Shown here piece by piece: positions 1 through 10,149 of a DNA stretch of 64,000 nucleotides. Numbering within the stretch: the stretch's first letter is position 1; every line of letters starts with the position of its first letter. The notes below the pieces were generated by a model. That model did not search any database. It was not told where the DNA came from and worked only from the letters and a program-made list of their open reading frames with translations. Origin of the DNA: Cryptomeria japonica (taxonomy: Eukaryota; Streptophyta; Pinopsida; Cupressales; Cupressaceae); the NCBI RefSeq assembly GCF_030272615.1, contig NC_081408.1, positions 613,468,477 to 613,532,476 of the forward strand, written 5' to 3'. The translations under genes were made by a program, and so were the position numbers.

Positions 1-145
1 CAACCGCTTGAAGGCTTTCCTTGATTTTCTTTGTAACCGATTGGTCGGCAGACCACTGAATATCTCCGACTCCTGGGAAGTAACCTTGGAAGTAGAAGAA
101 CAACCCAATCAATAGTTTTCCAAACTTAAATCTCAAGGCATTGTC

Positions 146-823
146 CTATTTAATCGACTTCAGGTTCACCAGAAGTTTCCTTTGCATACAGGCGCATAAG
201 TCAAATGATGCATCTTCCATGATCATCCTATAGGCAGCATTTGCCGCTGCAACAAAGACAGAGTTGATCTTGCTAGCATAAAATGTCCAATAAAGAATTA
301 CCATGTAGGCATATTTGACCAGATCATCCTTGATGGGATTGATGGACATTCCCCATTGGTCGCTCACAGAACCGGTGAGCTTGGTCATTTCAGTCTTGTT
401 GATATTCCTTAGGGTTGGCACTTCACCGATGTTACAGAAACCGGTGATGACATGAATAGCTTTTGGTGTGATGTCATGTGTCCACTCTAAGTACATTTTG
501 TCACCATGAACTCTGCTCAGAATGATGCAGATGTGATCATCTAAAAACTCTTCAAGGAAATACACTGCATTGTGAAGCTTCTTCTTTTCCAAGATGTTGA
601 ATTCCGATTTAATCTTCTTGTCCTTCCTGTAGAATAAGCTTAACTGAGAATGGATCATTAGAGATCCTAGGTCTTCAATTTTACAATCAATATAATCTGA
701 AATACCTTCCTCTACTATAACACCAGCGGGTATTTGAGATAGGGCATTATATTTTTCCTTCTGTTGGATGAAATCTACTGAATCAACGGGTGCACTAGAA
801 CTAGAGTGTGATGCGGAAGCCAT
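146..823 (-). CDS. Unrecognised 225-residue ORF inside the copia-type element
   Basis: An open frame of 225 codons starts at an ATG at 823 with a Ser-rich N-terminus (MASASHSSSS) and ends at a TAA. Coding-like sequence with no ATG continues further left in a shifted frame, so the original protein was probably longer. There are no zinc knuckles, protease motif or signal peptide. I do not recognise the family. Its position in a retroelement suggests a lineage-specific Gag N-terminal region that has been rearranged to lie downstream of the knuckle region; this is inference. A truncated captured host gene is an alternative. Confidence 0.45.
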   Translation of the reverse strand: MASASHSSSSAPVDSVDFIQQKEKYNALSQIPAGVIVEEGISDYIDCKIEDLGSLMIHSQLSLFYRKDKKIKSEFNILEKKKLHNAVYFLEEFLDDHICIILSRVHGDKMYLEWTHDITPKAIHVITGFCNIGEVPTLRNINKTEMTKLTGSVSDQWGMSINPIKDDLVKYAYMVILYWTFYASKINSVFVAAANAAYRMIMEDASFDLCACMQRKLLVNLKSIK

Positions 824-1263
824 GATAAACAGAGAAATTCAAAAAATACCTTCATAAATCAAAATTTAGGGCTTGCAAATTCCACTTCGCCACACACTCC
901 TTCAGTTGTTGAAATACCGCTTTGTGTTCTAAACTTGACCGACTAATATTAACTTCTGATTCTTCTTCAAGGTTTTGAAAATTCTTCGAATCACAATCCA
1001 AATTGCTTTTCGTCACTCAGCACTTGAAAACTTCTTCACTCGAGAACTGATAAGTGAAAAATGACTTGAAAATCCTTTTAAACAAGTTCTTTACCTACCA
1101 TAATAAATGCTCCACTATTAGGGCGTAAACCCTAATTTGCCTTTTACCGTTTCCTGTCTTCTGCCAGTTGACAGGTATCACATACCAGTTAAGGTCTTTT
1201 ACTAGTGTAAACCGGGGGCCCAAAACATTTCACCGATTTGTTCCCCCTAAGCTTTTTTGTTGC
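824..1263. other. Spacer between gag-like frame and 225-residue ORF
   Basis: About 440 bases with no supported reading frame. On the minus strand an A/G-rich patch (AAGCTTAGGGGGA, about 1246-1258) sits just after the gag-like stop and resembles a polypurine tract. The rest looks like an untranslated leader for the ORF that starts at 823. Confidence 0.35.
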
Positions 1264-2544
1264 TTAGTTTGTTGGTTCAGCAACTTCCACATTAGGTGTA
1301 GAAACCGATTCTTCTTGAGACACTTCTTTTGGCTTCTTCTTCCAGGTTTTCTTCATATCCACTTGAATAGTTTCAACATCAATCTTTCCTCCTGGAGTGA
1401 TTGGTATATCATCCGATATATTCTTTCTCATCCTACAGAATCTTGTTGTATGACCCGGTTTGTTGCAATGATAGCAAACCATTCCAGGTGCTTTCCAAGG
1501 TCCATTGTTCATGTTTCCATTCTTCCTTCTGCATGTTGCAGCAGTGTGACCACTGTCATGACAAATAAAACATGTTGCTCTTCATCTAGTTGTCGCTTAA
1601 TAGCCACTGTTACCTGACTGATGATTATAGGTATTAAACCAGTTTGGGTTCCGATTCCCAGAGGGTTTAGGAAAAACTCCTTGACTCCTTTTAGGATATC
1701 TTCCAGTGTTGTGCATGACAGACCTGCATTCAAATGCTCTATGCCCAAACTTGTTGCATGCATAACAACTACCATTGAATCTATTGGGTCTAGGCTTATC
1801 ATTTAGAAAATAAGGAAAATTATTGTAAGCCTTACTTCTACATACATTAGCAGTGTGTCCTTCCTTAAGACAATTAAAGCAAACAGGTTTAAACTTTTGC
1901 TTACCTTTATCCTTTGGTGTCAATTGCTTCTTTGATGCTCCATCTTTTGTTCCAGAGGTCTCACCTTCCTCATAGTTAGAGAAACCAAGTCCATTAGTAT
2001 TCTTTACCGGTTTAGCTGATCCAAGCTTTTGCTCTAGCTTAACAGAGCTCTTATTGAATTTGGCAAGTATTTCCTTTGACTCAGTGAGTTCTTTGGAAAT
2101 AGAAGCATTGGATTCCTTTAAGGTTGCATTCTCAAAAACAACCATGTGTAGTTCACCTTGCATTTCTTCCTCTTCCACTTTACTTTCATGAAGATGAGCG
2201 GTAAGTGCACTGATCTCTTGCTTCAGCTTGGAGATCTCATGATCTTTGTCTTTTACCAGATCTTCAGCTTTCCTCTAGTTCTCAAGCTCTTGACACATTC
2301 TGATAGTTAGTCCTTCAAGTTCCCTTCTTAGGTTGGCATTGGACTCATTCAGTTTTTCAACTTCTTGAACTAGGGCTTCCATGTCCACTTCATCAGAAGA
2401 ACTGTTTTCAGTTAACTCCATCAGTTTTTCAGCATGCTCTCTTCTTTTTGCCTGAGAGGCCTTATATTTGACTTTAAGTTCATCATAGGCTTGCTCAGTC
2501 TAAGTGAGCCGATGAGTAAGTTCCCTCACAGTGTATTCCCCCAT
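1264..2544 (-). pseudogene. Gag-like protein: coiled coil plus four CCHC zinc knuckles
   Basis: The frame opens at an ATG 37 bases after the primer site and runs to a stop at 1264 in one frame, interrupted by four stops: TAG at 2502-2500, TAG at 2277-2275, TAA at 1599-1597 and TGA at 1584-1582. The first half is rich in heptad-like Leu/Glu/Lys and should form a coiled coil. The second half carries four CX2CX4HX4C knuckles, for example CFNCLKEGHTANVC, CYACNKFGHRAFEC, CFICHDSGHTAATC and CYHCNKPGHTTRFC. Such knuckles bind nucleic acid in retrotransposon Gag. No protease or pol follows. At least three of the stops are explicable as C-to-T changes of CAG or CGA. Confidence 0.7.
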
Positions 2545-2580
2545 ATCTCTTTCCAAGTGGTTAGACTTATAGAAAGGTTG

Positions 2581-2593
2581 GCTCTGATACCAA
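2581..2593 (-). promoter_or_regulatory. Primer binding site (tRNA-iMet type)
   Basis: Minus-strand TTGGTATCAGAGC lies one base inside the LTR end. This is the standard plant copia primer site, complementary to the 3' end of initiator tRNA-Met. The same motif marks 16474-16486 (-) and 35335-35346 (+). Confidence 0.85.
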
Positions 2594-2594
2594 T

Positions 2595-3776
2595 TGATGA
2601 ATACTAAGAGGGGGGTGAATTAGTATACCAAAAAATACTAAACTCAAACACTTTAGCAGTCTAGCAGTAAACTGGTAAAATAGTTTTACAAACAAACCGG
2701 TTAACACACATGCAAACCAGACAGCAAATAAGGCATTCACCCACAAAAGCACAATCACCATAACACAGGAGATTTTGACATGGAAACCCAGATGGGAAAA
2801 ACCACAGTGAGATGAAACTCACAAGTAACTATCTACAGAATAGTAACCAGACCAGTTAAGGTCATACAATGTTCTTTACGAGAACAAATCCTGTTAGGAA
2901 TCTCAATCTCTGTTAGGAGATAAGTCCAATCAAAGACTACCTTGTGAGAGGATTTAAGATCCACATTTGTGAACCACCTTGTTAGAGGATTTACAAAGGC
3001 TTTGCCAAGCCTACCCAGTTAAAGGTTTCAGACTTGTCAAAGATGTGAGTAATCAACAAGTGAGTGATCTAAATATGAGCACGGTATGCTTGGTTAGATC
3101 CCGGATAGCTCATTATTAATGTATTTCAGCATTACTTTAGTCTTCAATATCTCCACACTTTGTTTCTTCACACAGACCTATTCTTCTTATGTAATCGCAC
3201 ATGCAAAAACCTCAACAATCACCTTGAACCCTAACAACTACTAAAACCCTAGACATGATGTCCTTAAAAGGAATCTGATTTCATGTCGGTCCAATAGGAT
3301 TACATTGCAAGTTCCTAGGTTTAGTGTATCTAGACACATTTGGTAACACGGCACAAAATCACCGTCAAAGTGTCGGTGGATGGTAACTCATCACAAAAAT
3401 ATACCGGTTGGTAACTCATCACAGAGTATTACCGGTTTATACAACTTTACCGATTACCAGTTGGTAACTCGGAGTAATACCGGTTTAATTATTAAATAGA
3501 TTACCGGTTGACAAAAATGAAGACTGGGAAAATGATAACTGCCGCTTTTAGTTCCTTTGCTCTGTTCCACTTGAGATCCTTGAACCGCTTGAGGTCTTCA
3601 TGCCGCTTGAGATCAGTAAACACTTTCTGCAAAACACCGATAGTATAAAGACTACAACATAATACCGGTTTGGAACAAATACCAATTTAGCATAATTCAT
3701 ACATTCAAAAAGTGATCTCATAGCAAGTGTGTGTCCATTAATGACAATCACAACATAATCATCAAAAATGCCAACA
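2595..3776 (-). repeat. 5' LTR of the window-edge copia-type element
   Basis: On the minus strand the block opens with TGTTGGCATTTTTGATG and closes with ATCA directly before the tRNA-iMet primer site, the TG...CA form expected of an LTR. The start resembles the LTR start of the copia at 33814 (TGTTGGCATTT). The second LTR is outside the window, so the limits come from one copy only. Confidence 0.7.
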
Positions 3777-3898
3777 GACCTAACTATAGAGACCTTGGAG
3801 TAGTTAGTTTCCCAAAACTTATTGCTTTTCAGGAGAGGTGGTGAGTGTTCACATAAACTACCTGACTGTTGGTGAGTGTGTCAAAACACCCGTCAACA
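3777..3898 (+). repeat. 3' part of 5' LTR of the gypsy-like element
   Basis: Ends ...GTCAACA, matching 17743-17864 with scattered substitutions. The upstream half is missing because a minus-strand copia was inserted at 3776. Confidence 0.55.
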
Positions 3899-3901
3899 GA
3901 A

Positions 3902-3922
3902 ATTGGTGCTAGAAGGAGGGCT
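3902..3922 (+). promoter_or_regulatory. Possible primer binding site
   Basis: Right after the LTR end the sequence reads AATTGGTGCTAGAAGGAGGG. The TGG pairs with the CCA end of a tRNA, as expected. I cannot name the tRNA. Confidence 0.4.
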
Positions 3923-3968
3923 GGTAATGATTTATTAATTATTTGCTTAACTTAGAGTTAGTTAGACT

Positions 3969-6333
3969 TTGGGAAATTTTAACTCCAATGGGCAGTTAGT
4001 TGTGCATACAATTCCTCATCACACGTATAATGGGCTTCCCATATTCTTTCCTAAAAATGGACAAAGTTCTTCAGACCATGTAAATATTTGTAAACATCGA
4101 GTGTTTTTCCTTCAAAGCACACTGGAGGATGTTGCTTGCAACTTGTTTGTTCAAACTCTTCAAGGTTCAGCATCACAGTGGTATACAAGTATTTCTCCTA
4201 ACCTGATTTGTTAATGGCATGAATTTGAACTCCTTTTCTTAATTCAATTCGATCATTTCACAAGATTGGAAGATGCACTAATTCAATTCACGAATGTGAA
4301 AAGACTATCTGGTGAATCAATTGCTCAATTCAATCATAGATTCTTGCTTATGTATCAAAGAGTTCAATCTACAAGCAGAGTAATAGATGCAATATTTTTG
4401 AAAGGTCATTACTTTTGGGGTATTGGTAATACGTTTGTAGAAAAGATTAAAAGTTTTGGTGAAGTCAATGATGTACATTAGGCACTTGGAATAGCCTTAA
4501 TCTTAGCACAATCTGGGTATGACATTGTGAATAATAATTTTTACCATTTTAATGAAATTGTGTTAGGAGGTTGTTTGTATGTACAAACTTGTGCTTAGGC
4601 ATACACCACACCTATCCAACAACAAGAATTCGAAAGCTACAACTTTCCAAATATGGCTACTATGACTTCAAATAACACGATAGACAAGCCTATTTGTAAT
4701 CAACGAATATAACTCTCAAATCTGAATGAAAATGCTACATCTACTAATGAAGTTTGTACGACTGCAACTTCTTTATTTGGTCATAATTCAGAAAGAAGAA
4801 CATCATATTATAATGAAGTTGCAGCTACAAAACTCAATGATCACTCATGTCATATGAACCGATTGTTTGAAAATAAAGAAGAAGTGGCTGCAAATTCTGA
4901 TTACAAACAGAAAATCAGATTTTGAGGTGATTCAACAATCACTTTTGGCAGAGATTTAGGAGAAGTTTAAGTTGCCCCAACACTTCCATAATGAAAAATC
5001 AACAAGTGGAAGGTTGCATATGCATTGTCAAGGTGAATTCCATGATGATCAACCACGTGATGAAGGTGTGCAAAATTATGGTTTATGGTTGGATACTACA
5101 CCTGCACGTAAACATTTGGATGAAAGGTTGAGAGAGTTGGGTTTCTCTAAGTCTTTAGGGGATTTTGCATGGGTAGATGGATGTAGAATACACTTCACAA
5201 ACACACATTATGAGATTAATTGGTTTGTTTTCCTTGAGAGATTAGATAGATATTTGAAACACATGATTAAACTTGAGGATGTATTCACTCCCTTGGAAGA
5301 TCATTGGGACCTCGAGTTGACAAATGAGTTAAGAGAACAAATCCTACTACTTAAGGCACAAGAGAATTCACAACCATTCACTCATGAAGGCAATTTTCTT
5401 GATGAAAACTAGCATGATCAAGAACTTATGACAAGTACGGATGAAGCTGGTAAGGTGGTGTTTATGCATTCCTCTGTCAATGAACATGAGAGAGATGTTG
5501 AATTGAATTCACCATGTAAAAACAATGTTGATTGGTGTTCAAATTTGTTGAATAAAGAAGATGAGTTGATGATTAATCTTGATGTGATTGGAGTAAGGAA
5601 TGACAGTCCCACTGGTTTCAAAAGTGACAACATTGATCTATGTATTGATTTTGTGAGTAATGGGACTGATCTTGCAAAAGATTGTGAAATTGAAAAGGTG
5701 AATGATAACTACATTTGCATTGATAAGGGTAATAAGTTTGAAATCAAATGCATAGATGGTGATAACAAAAGTTTCTCACTTGAATTCCAAGGCCAAGATG
5801 ATTCAAGTAAGTGGAATTATAATGATGAGAAGGAAGACAACATATTCCTTGATGAGGTTCTAGATGATCTTTTCTTGCATTCTGATGATGAGTTGGTGGA
5901 TCAAGCTTTTAACACAAACAGAGAGATGAATCTAAATCAGAAATTCCTTGATGAATGCCTAAATCAGATTTACCTCGACCATGAAAACAAACCAACCAAT
6001 GCGATGAATGTTGATGAAATTGATTTGTTGTATGAAACTAACCATTTGTTGTAGTAAAATGTTGATGATGAGGTTGAGGATGGTGAAGGTCAAGCTGATC
6101 GAGAGCATACTTCCAAAAGAAAGTCAAAAGTTGAGCTACCTGTACAAATCCAACAATGGGAAATCAGGGAGTGCTTCCACCAATTTGATTTTATGCATTC
6201 AAATGGACTTTCAGGAGAAGTTTCATATTCTCAATTTGCTAAGGTTTATGAATTTAAAGATAAAATGCCTAATGCTGATTTCTCTACTTTGGTTGATCTC
6301 ATCCAGGAAATTGATGAAGTTTTGATTAAGTAA
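3969..6333 (+). pseudogene. Decayed Gag of the gypsy-like element, with a long acidic C-terminal part
   Basis: The frame starting at 3969 encodes a Retrotrans_gag-like core: a region with ACNLFVQTLQGSASQWY, a broken WHEFE segment, then RLSGESIAQFNHRFLLMYQR. Stops interrupt it at 4213-4215 and 4479-4481 and again before 4950. A shifted frame continues from 4972 to 6333 with a TAG at 5410-5412 and TAG-TAA at 6052-6057. This later part is strongly acidic, rich in Asp and Glu, and matches no family I know. A segment with GDFAWVDGCRIHFTN is repeated in degenerate form near 6980. No zinc knuckle or protease was found. Confidence 0.6.
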
Positions 6334-6334
6334 A

Positions 6335-6808
6335 AATAGGTATTTGGAAGGTACCCGAACCTTTTACAAGCCAGGAAAACAGAAATGCTAAAAAAAAGTG
6401 CCTGATCACTTCAAAAAGACAAAATGAACCCACCGGAAGGGAACAACTTAATACATCATTACATTAAAAACTCAGAACGGACAGCAAAAGGAAAGCACAA
6501 AGACAACAAAGAGATAGAACCAAGGACAGCAACAAGAACTAAATACTATTCAGAATTTCCTCAGCGTGAACAACCATTTGTTTCATGTTGTTCACTAAGG
6601 TCTTCATATCCTCCAGCTCACGACCATTGATGTCGACCTTATTCTTTGTGTTGGCTCTGGTCCTCCTTTCATGACCCTTCTTGTTCACTTGCTCTTTATC
6701 ACCATCCTTCTCTGCATTATTCTCGAACCTGTTGATAAAGATGTTCATGTTGTCCACCGAAGATTTGAGGATTTGGAAATTTTGATCAGCAATTTGCTTG
6801 ACGTTGTG
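6335..6808 (-). pseudogene. Antisense insert: 3' end of an unknown coding sequence plus its 3' UTR
   Basis: The plus-strand gag frame is interrupted by about 475 bases that read as protein on the other strand. A minus-strand frame ending at 6539 encodes a hydrophilic, Lys/Asn/Glu-rich, probably coiled-coil segment (HERRTRANTKNKVDINGREL). It is followed towards 6335 by non-coding T-rich sequence resembling a 3' UTR or LTR start. The insert is bracketed by a 20-base direct repeat, TCCAGGAAATTGATGAAGTT, at about 6303-6322 and 6809-6828. I do not recognise the source. Confidence 0.4.
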
Positions 6809-7714
6809 CTCCAGGAAATTGATGAAGTTGATGTTGCGCAAGAAGACGAGAATCCCCAAGCCTTGCAAGTTGAAGGTCAAGGTTATATTCAACTCACTAC
6901 AGAAGATGAAGTGCAAAGGATGATGAACCTTGTGGCAAAGCTAAGTGCTGAAATGGAAAACCTAGGATACTTTGGTAATATAGAAGATTTTGCAGTATGT
7001 GATTCATGTAGAATTCATCTTTCGAATTCGCACCCGGAGGTATGTTGTTCTGATTTTATACTTGCCTAAGAGATTGCTGCAAATTTTAAGATGGATACTA
7101 AAGAAGGTAATCTGAAGAAGAGATAACCTCATATTCCTTGTTTATTAGAAGAAGGCTTTGAAGTAAATAGTCTAGTTGTAGTCGAATGTCTTAGTTCACC
7201 GCTTGGGATTGTTATTCATGATAATGATGTGTTATAAATTGAAGCTAATCTTGTTGACAAACAACATAACACATCACTGACAAATGTTGCTTTTTTTGAC
7301 ATGAATGAACATGAGCGGGACACCAAGCTCTACCTTGAGTTGGGACCTCATAGTGATGAAGTAACTATGTGGGAGAATGCTCCTAAAATGCAATCAAATC
7401 AGGTGGCCTCCTTCCTTTTCCCTCTATATGTTGATTACTTTGTGTTTGAGTATGAGGTGGGGGAGATTAAAACTTGTTTATGGGTAGATCATGATCAAAA
7501 TGATAACGCACAATTACTGATCTTTAAAGTTTTGTGGTCTCAAAATGAATTGAAATTGTTAAAGCTTTACATTTCTGAGTACAAAAATAAATTTGCTAGA
7601 CTCGGGACTTGGCCAACTAAGCTATTACTACTGAACATAATGAAAAATCAGTCAAGAAGTGGTCAAAATTTTTGTTGTCCCATTTTGTTAACATCAAGTC
7701 TTACATCATCTTAG
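6809..7714 (+). pseudogene. Second, degenerate copy of the acidic gag C-terminal region
   Basis: After the antisense insert the sequence returns to gag-like coding in several frames (6671-7069 and 7301-7714). NIEDFAVCDSCRIHLSNSH corresponds to GDFAWVDGCRIHFTNTH near 5161, and MNEHERDTKLYLE corresponds to VNEHERDVELNSP near 5480. The 3' region was therefore duplicated, directly or by recombination between related elements. Stops occur about every 100 codons. Coding capacity is lost. Confidence 0.5.
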
Positions 7715-9600
7715 TGTTAGTTTAGGCTAGCTAGGTAGGTTTAGCTTAGTTTCCTTTTTGTTTTCATTGCTTTTCCTTGTTGTTTGGTCTTTCCCATGTT
7801 TTGGTCTTCTTGTGTGTCGGTGTTGTGTCTTCTTTGGTTTCTTGTGTTTTGCTTTTGGTTTGTTATTTTCTTGGGTTTGCCTATTGTTTGTTTGGTTTTG
7901 TTTTGGTTGCTTTTTTGTTTCCCTTTTCATTTCCTTGGTTTATTGTTTTTTTTTTGTTCATTTCATTTTGTTGTATTGGGGAGCGTGTTTATTTTCAAGG
8001 TTTCTAAGGAAAAGATGTTCTTTGCATAGCAAATTGGGAAAATATTGAGAGACTTCGACTCTTTGCTCTTTACAACTTCATTATCGTTTGGTTAATCTTG
8101 AAATCTTTGTCTACATTCGTCCAAGGTGATATATAATGGTTTAATCATGATTTGAGTTCTTGTCTCTCAATTGGAAAAGGGCTAACCTGATTACTCAGCA
8201 CCACCATCACACTAAGTCACATCAGAAAATTTTGTAAGATATCAGATGAACTTGTTTCCAAGTGAAAAAATCAGAAGTCAAGATGTTCCACGTTGTCCAC
8301 CATGGCTCCCAACCTAGTAATCAGACTTCAATGTTTGAAAGTTGCTTAAAGGTTACAAAGAAATAATTGTTCTATATTCTATGATGTGAAAAATGATCTA
8401 TAAAAAGGGAAGGAGAAAGAAAGAGAAAAGAAATAACTCACAACAACTAAATTTCAGTGTTTCAAGTAATCTCCACCAAGGCTATGGATGCCTAGCTGGC
8501 AGTGGAGCACTGCTTGACGGGGGCCAGAGGTATCTCTGTCGGGGCTATGGACGCCTAGTTGGCAGCAGAACTATGCCCAGGATGACCTTGCATGAAACAC
8601 GTTGATTCATTTCACATACGTAGCTTAGGCCCAATTCCCTTTGTTTATCTTGATTATTGAGGAAGATGGAGTAATGAATCACGCACACACACTTAAGAGT
8701 TCATCTTGTTCAGTTCTAGATTGGGTTGCTTGTTCATTAGTTCACTCACCTTTTCGCTCTTATACATTGTTTTGAATGAAAGTAGCCTTAGGCGTCTGAT
8801 AAACCAGAGATTTTGAATTTCTAAAATGCCTAGAGTCATTTTTCCCAGACACTCGCCATTTGTTATGCCCTGCATATGGGTCAGTGCAAGAAGATGAGTC
8901 CACTTTTTGGCCAAAAAGTGGAAGTGTTTTCCCCGATTTTTCAGGTTTTGTCTCATTTGAGCTTAAATTTTGAAACACTTGGAGATTGAATCTTGGTAAA
9001 AGTCTGGAATATTAAAGATATTCCTCTGAGTCTACTTTCCAAATATGTAATTTATTTTAATACCCAAATAATAAAAAATAACTTTTTGAATGAAGTTCTA
9101 AAAACTATGTTTTAAAAATGCTTGTTTCAAGACCATAGCATGCATGTGTACGACCCACACTTTTTGACACAATTAAAATTATTTTCTCAAATCGTTTTAA
9201 GAAATGGTTTGTAACACATTGAAGATTGATGAGCATATTTTTCTGCATTTTTTTTAAATATATTTTTTTAATTACTGTAATTATCTTTTTAAAAATTTGA
9301 CGTGTACGACCCACATAATTTGACGTAAACTTAACATTTTTTTTATTTTTTATTTTTTAAATAGAAAAGAATTTTGTGTAGATTGATGACATGTAATTTT
9401 TTTTTTTAATTCATTAAAATAAAAAAGTTATTAAATTAATAAAATTAGTTAATATTTCAAGTTTATGGACCAAATTTAGTATAAATTAAATAAAAAATAG
9501 TTAAAATAATCAATTTTTAAATAAATTTACATATTTAGAATCTAGACAGTATAATCTGAAATGGGTTTTAATTTCGTATTGAAATTCTCTAATTAGAGGC
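7715..9600. other. Non-coding interior of the gypsy-like element
   Basis: No supported gene. 7740-7980 is a T/G-rich, C-poor stretch whose long frames on both strands are compositional. At 8472-8570 a unit reading GGCTATGGATGCCTAGCTGG is duplicated about 70 bases apart. 8985-9560 is AT-rich. The string GTGTACGACCCACA occurs twice, near 9147 and 9302. Confidence 0.5.
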
Positions 9601-9679
9601 ACGTTAACTATTTCAGAAGTTCACATTTGTAATTTCATTCATGGAGATTTGAATTTGTAGGTCCATGTCTTAGTTGTGG

Positions 9680-10010
9680 CCATCCCAGGCCTATCTCAAA
9701 CCTAATCTCGAGGCAAGTGGCAGGTTGTGGAATCAACTTCCTCAAAACGGGCCCCCATTTTGAAAACGGGGGCTCGTTCCTAAAATTACCGTTATTGTCC
9801 AAAAATAACAAAATGTGCCTGAAAAAAATGGGTAACATCGGATTTAAAAATGGGACCCCTTTTCACTTTCAAGCGGGCCCCGTTTGAGAATAAAATGGGG
9901 GTCCATTTAGTTTCACCTCAGGCCCCCGTTACTTTTTGCCTCAGGGGGCCGAAACAAATACGAGCCCTCATTTTTTGAAAACGGGCCCCCGTTTCTAAGA
10001 GCCTGTTTTC
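9680..10010. repeat. Cluster of G-run/C-run palindromic motifs
   Basis: Within about 330 bases there are several runs of four to six G or C in palindromic surroundings such as AACGGGCCCCC, AAAACGGGGGCTCG, GCGGGCCCCGTTT and AACGGGCCCCCGTTT. They alternate between strands. The pattern stands out from the AT-rich neighbourhood. Function is unknown. Confidence 0.55.
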
Positions 10011-10149
10011 CAATGTGCGAACTTCCACTGATTTGTGACCCATTACCTTGCACTTACCCATATCTAGTCCCATCATTTTCATTCCCATGAAAATACGGGT
10101 CCCCCTTTTTGTCTTTTTCTGTTAGTTTTTCCTTTGTTTTTTGGCTTTT

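Larger units (their letters stand above)
1..3776 (-). mobile_element. Ty1/copia-type LTR retrotransposon, 5' part, cut by window start
   Basis: Read on the minus strand this starts with an LTR (3776 down to 2595) beginning TGTTGGCATT and ending ATCA. A primer site matching the 3' end of plant initiator tRNA-Met follows, then a gag-like frame with coiled coil and CCHC knuckles, then a second ORF (823-146). The rest of the element, including any pol and the 3' LTR, would lie left of position 1. It was inserted into the LTR of the plus-strand element that resumes at 3777: the sequence GACCT at 3777-3781 continues as in the other copy near 17743. No protease, integrase or RT is visible in the part present, so it may be non-autonomous. 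Confidence 0.75.

Noticed and set aside
2581-2593. Initiator tRNA-Met-like string as a tRNA gene fragment
   Set aside because: Only the 13-base primer complement is present, next to an LTR end; the same at 16474 and 35335.
7727-8048. Frames of 67-96 codons rich in Phe/Cys/Val or Lys/Gln
   Set aside because: Low-complexity T/G-rich DNA; no motifs and antisense frames equally open.
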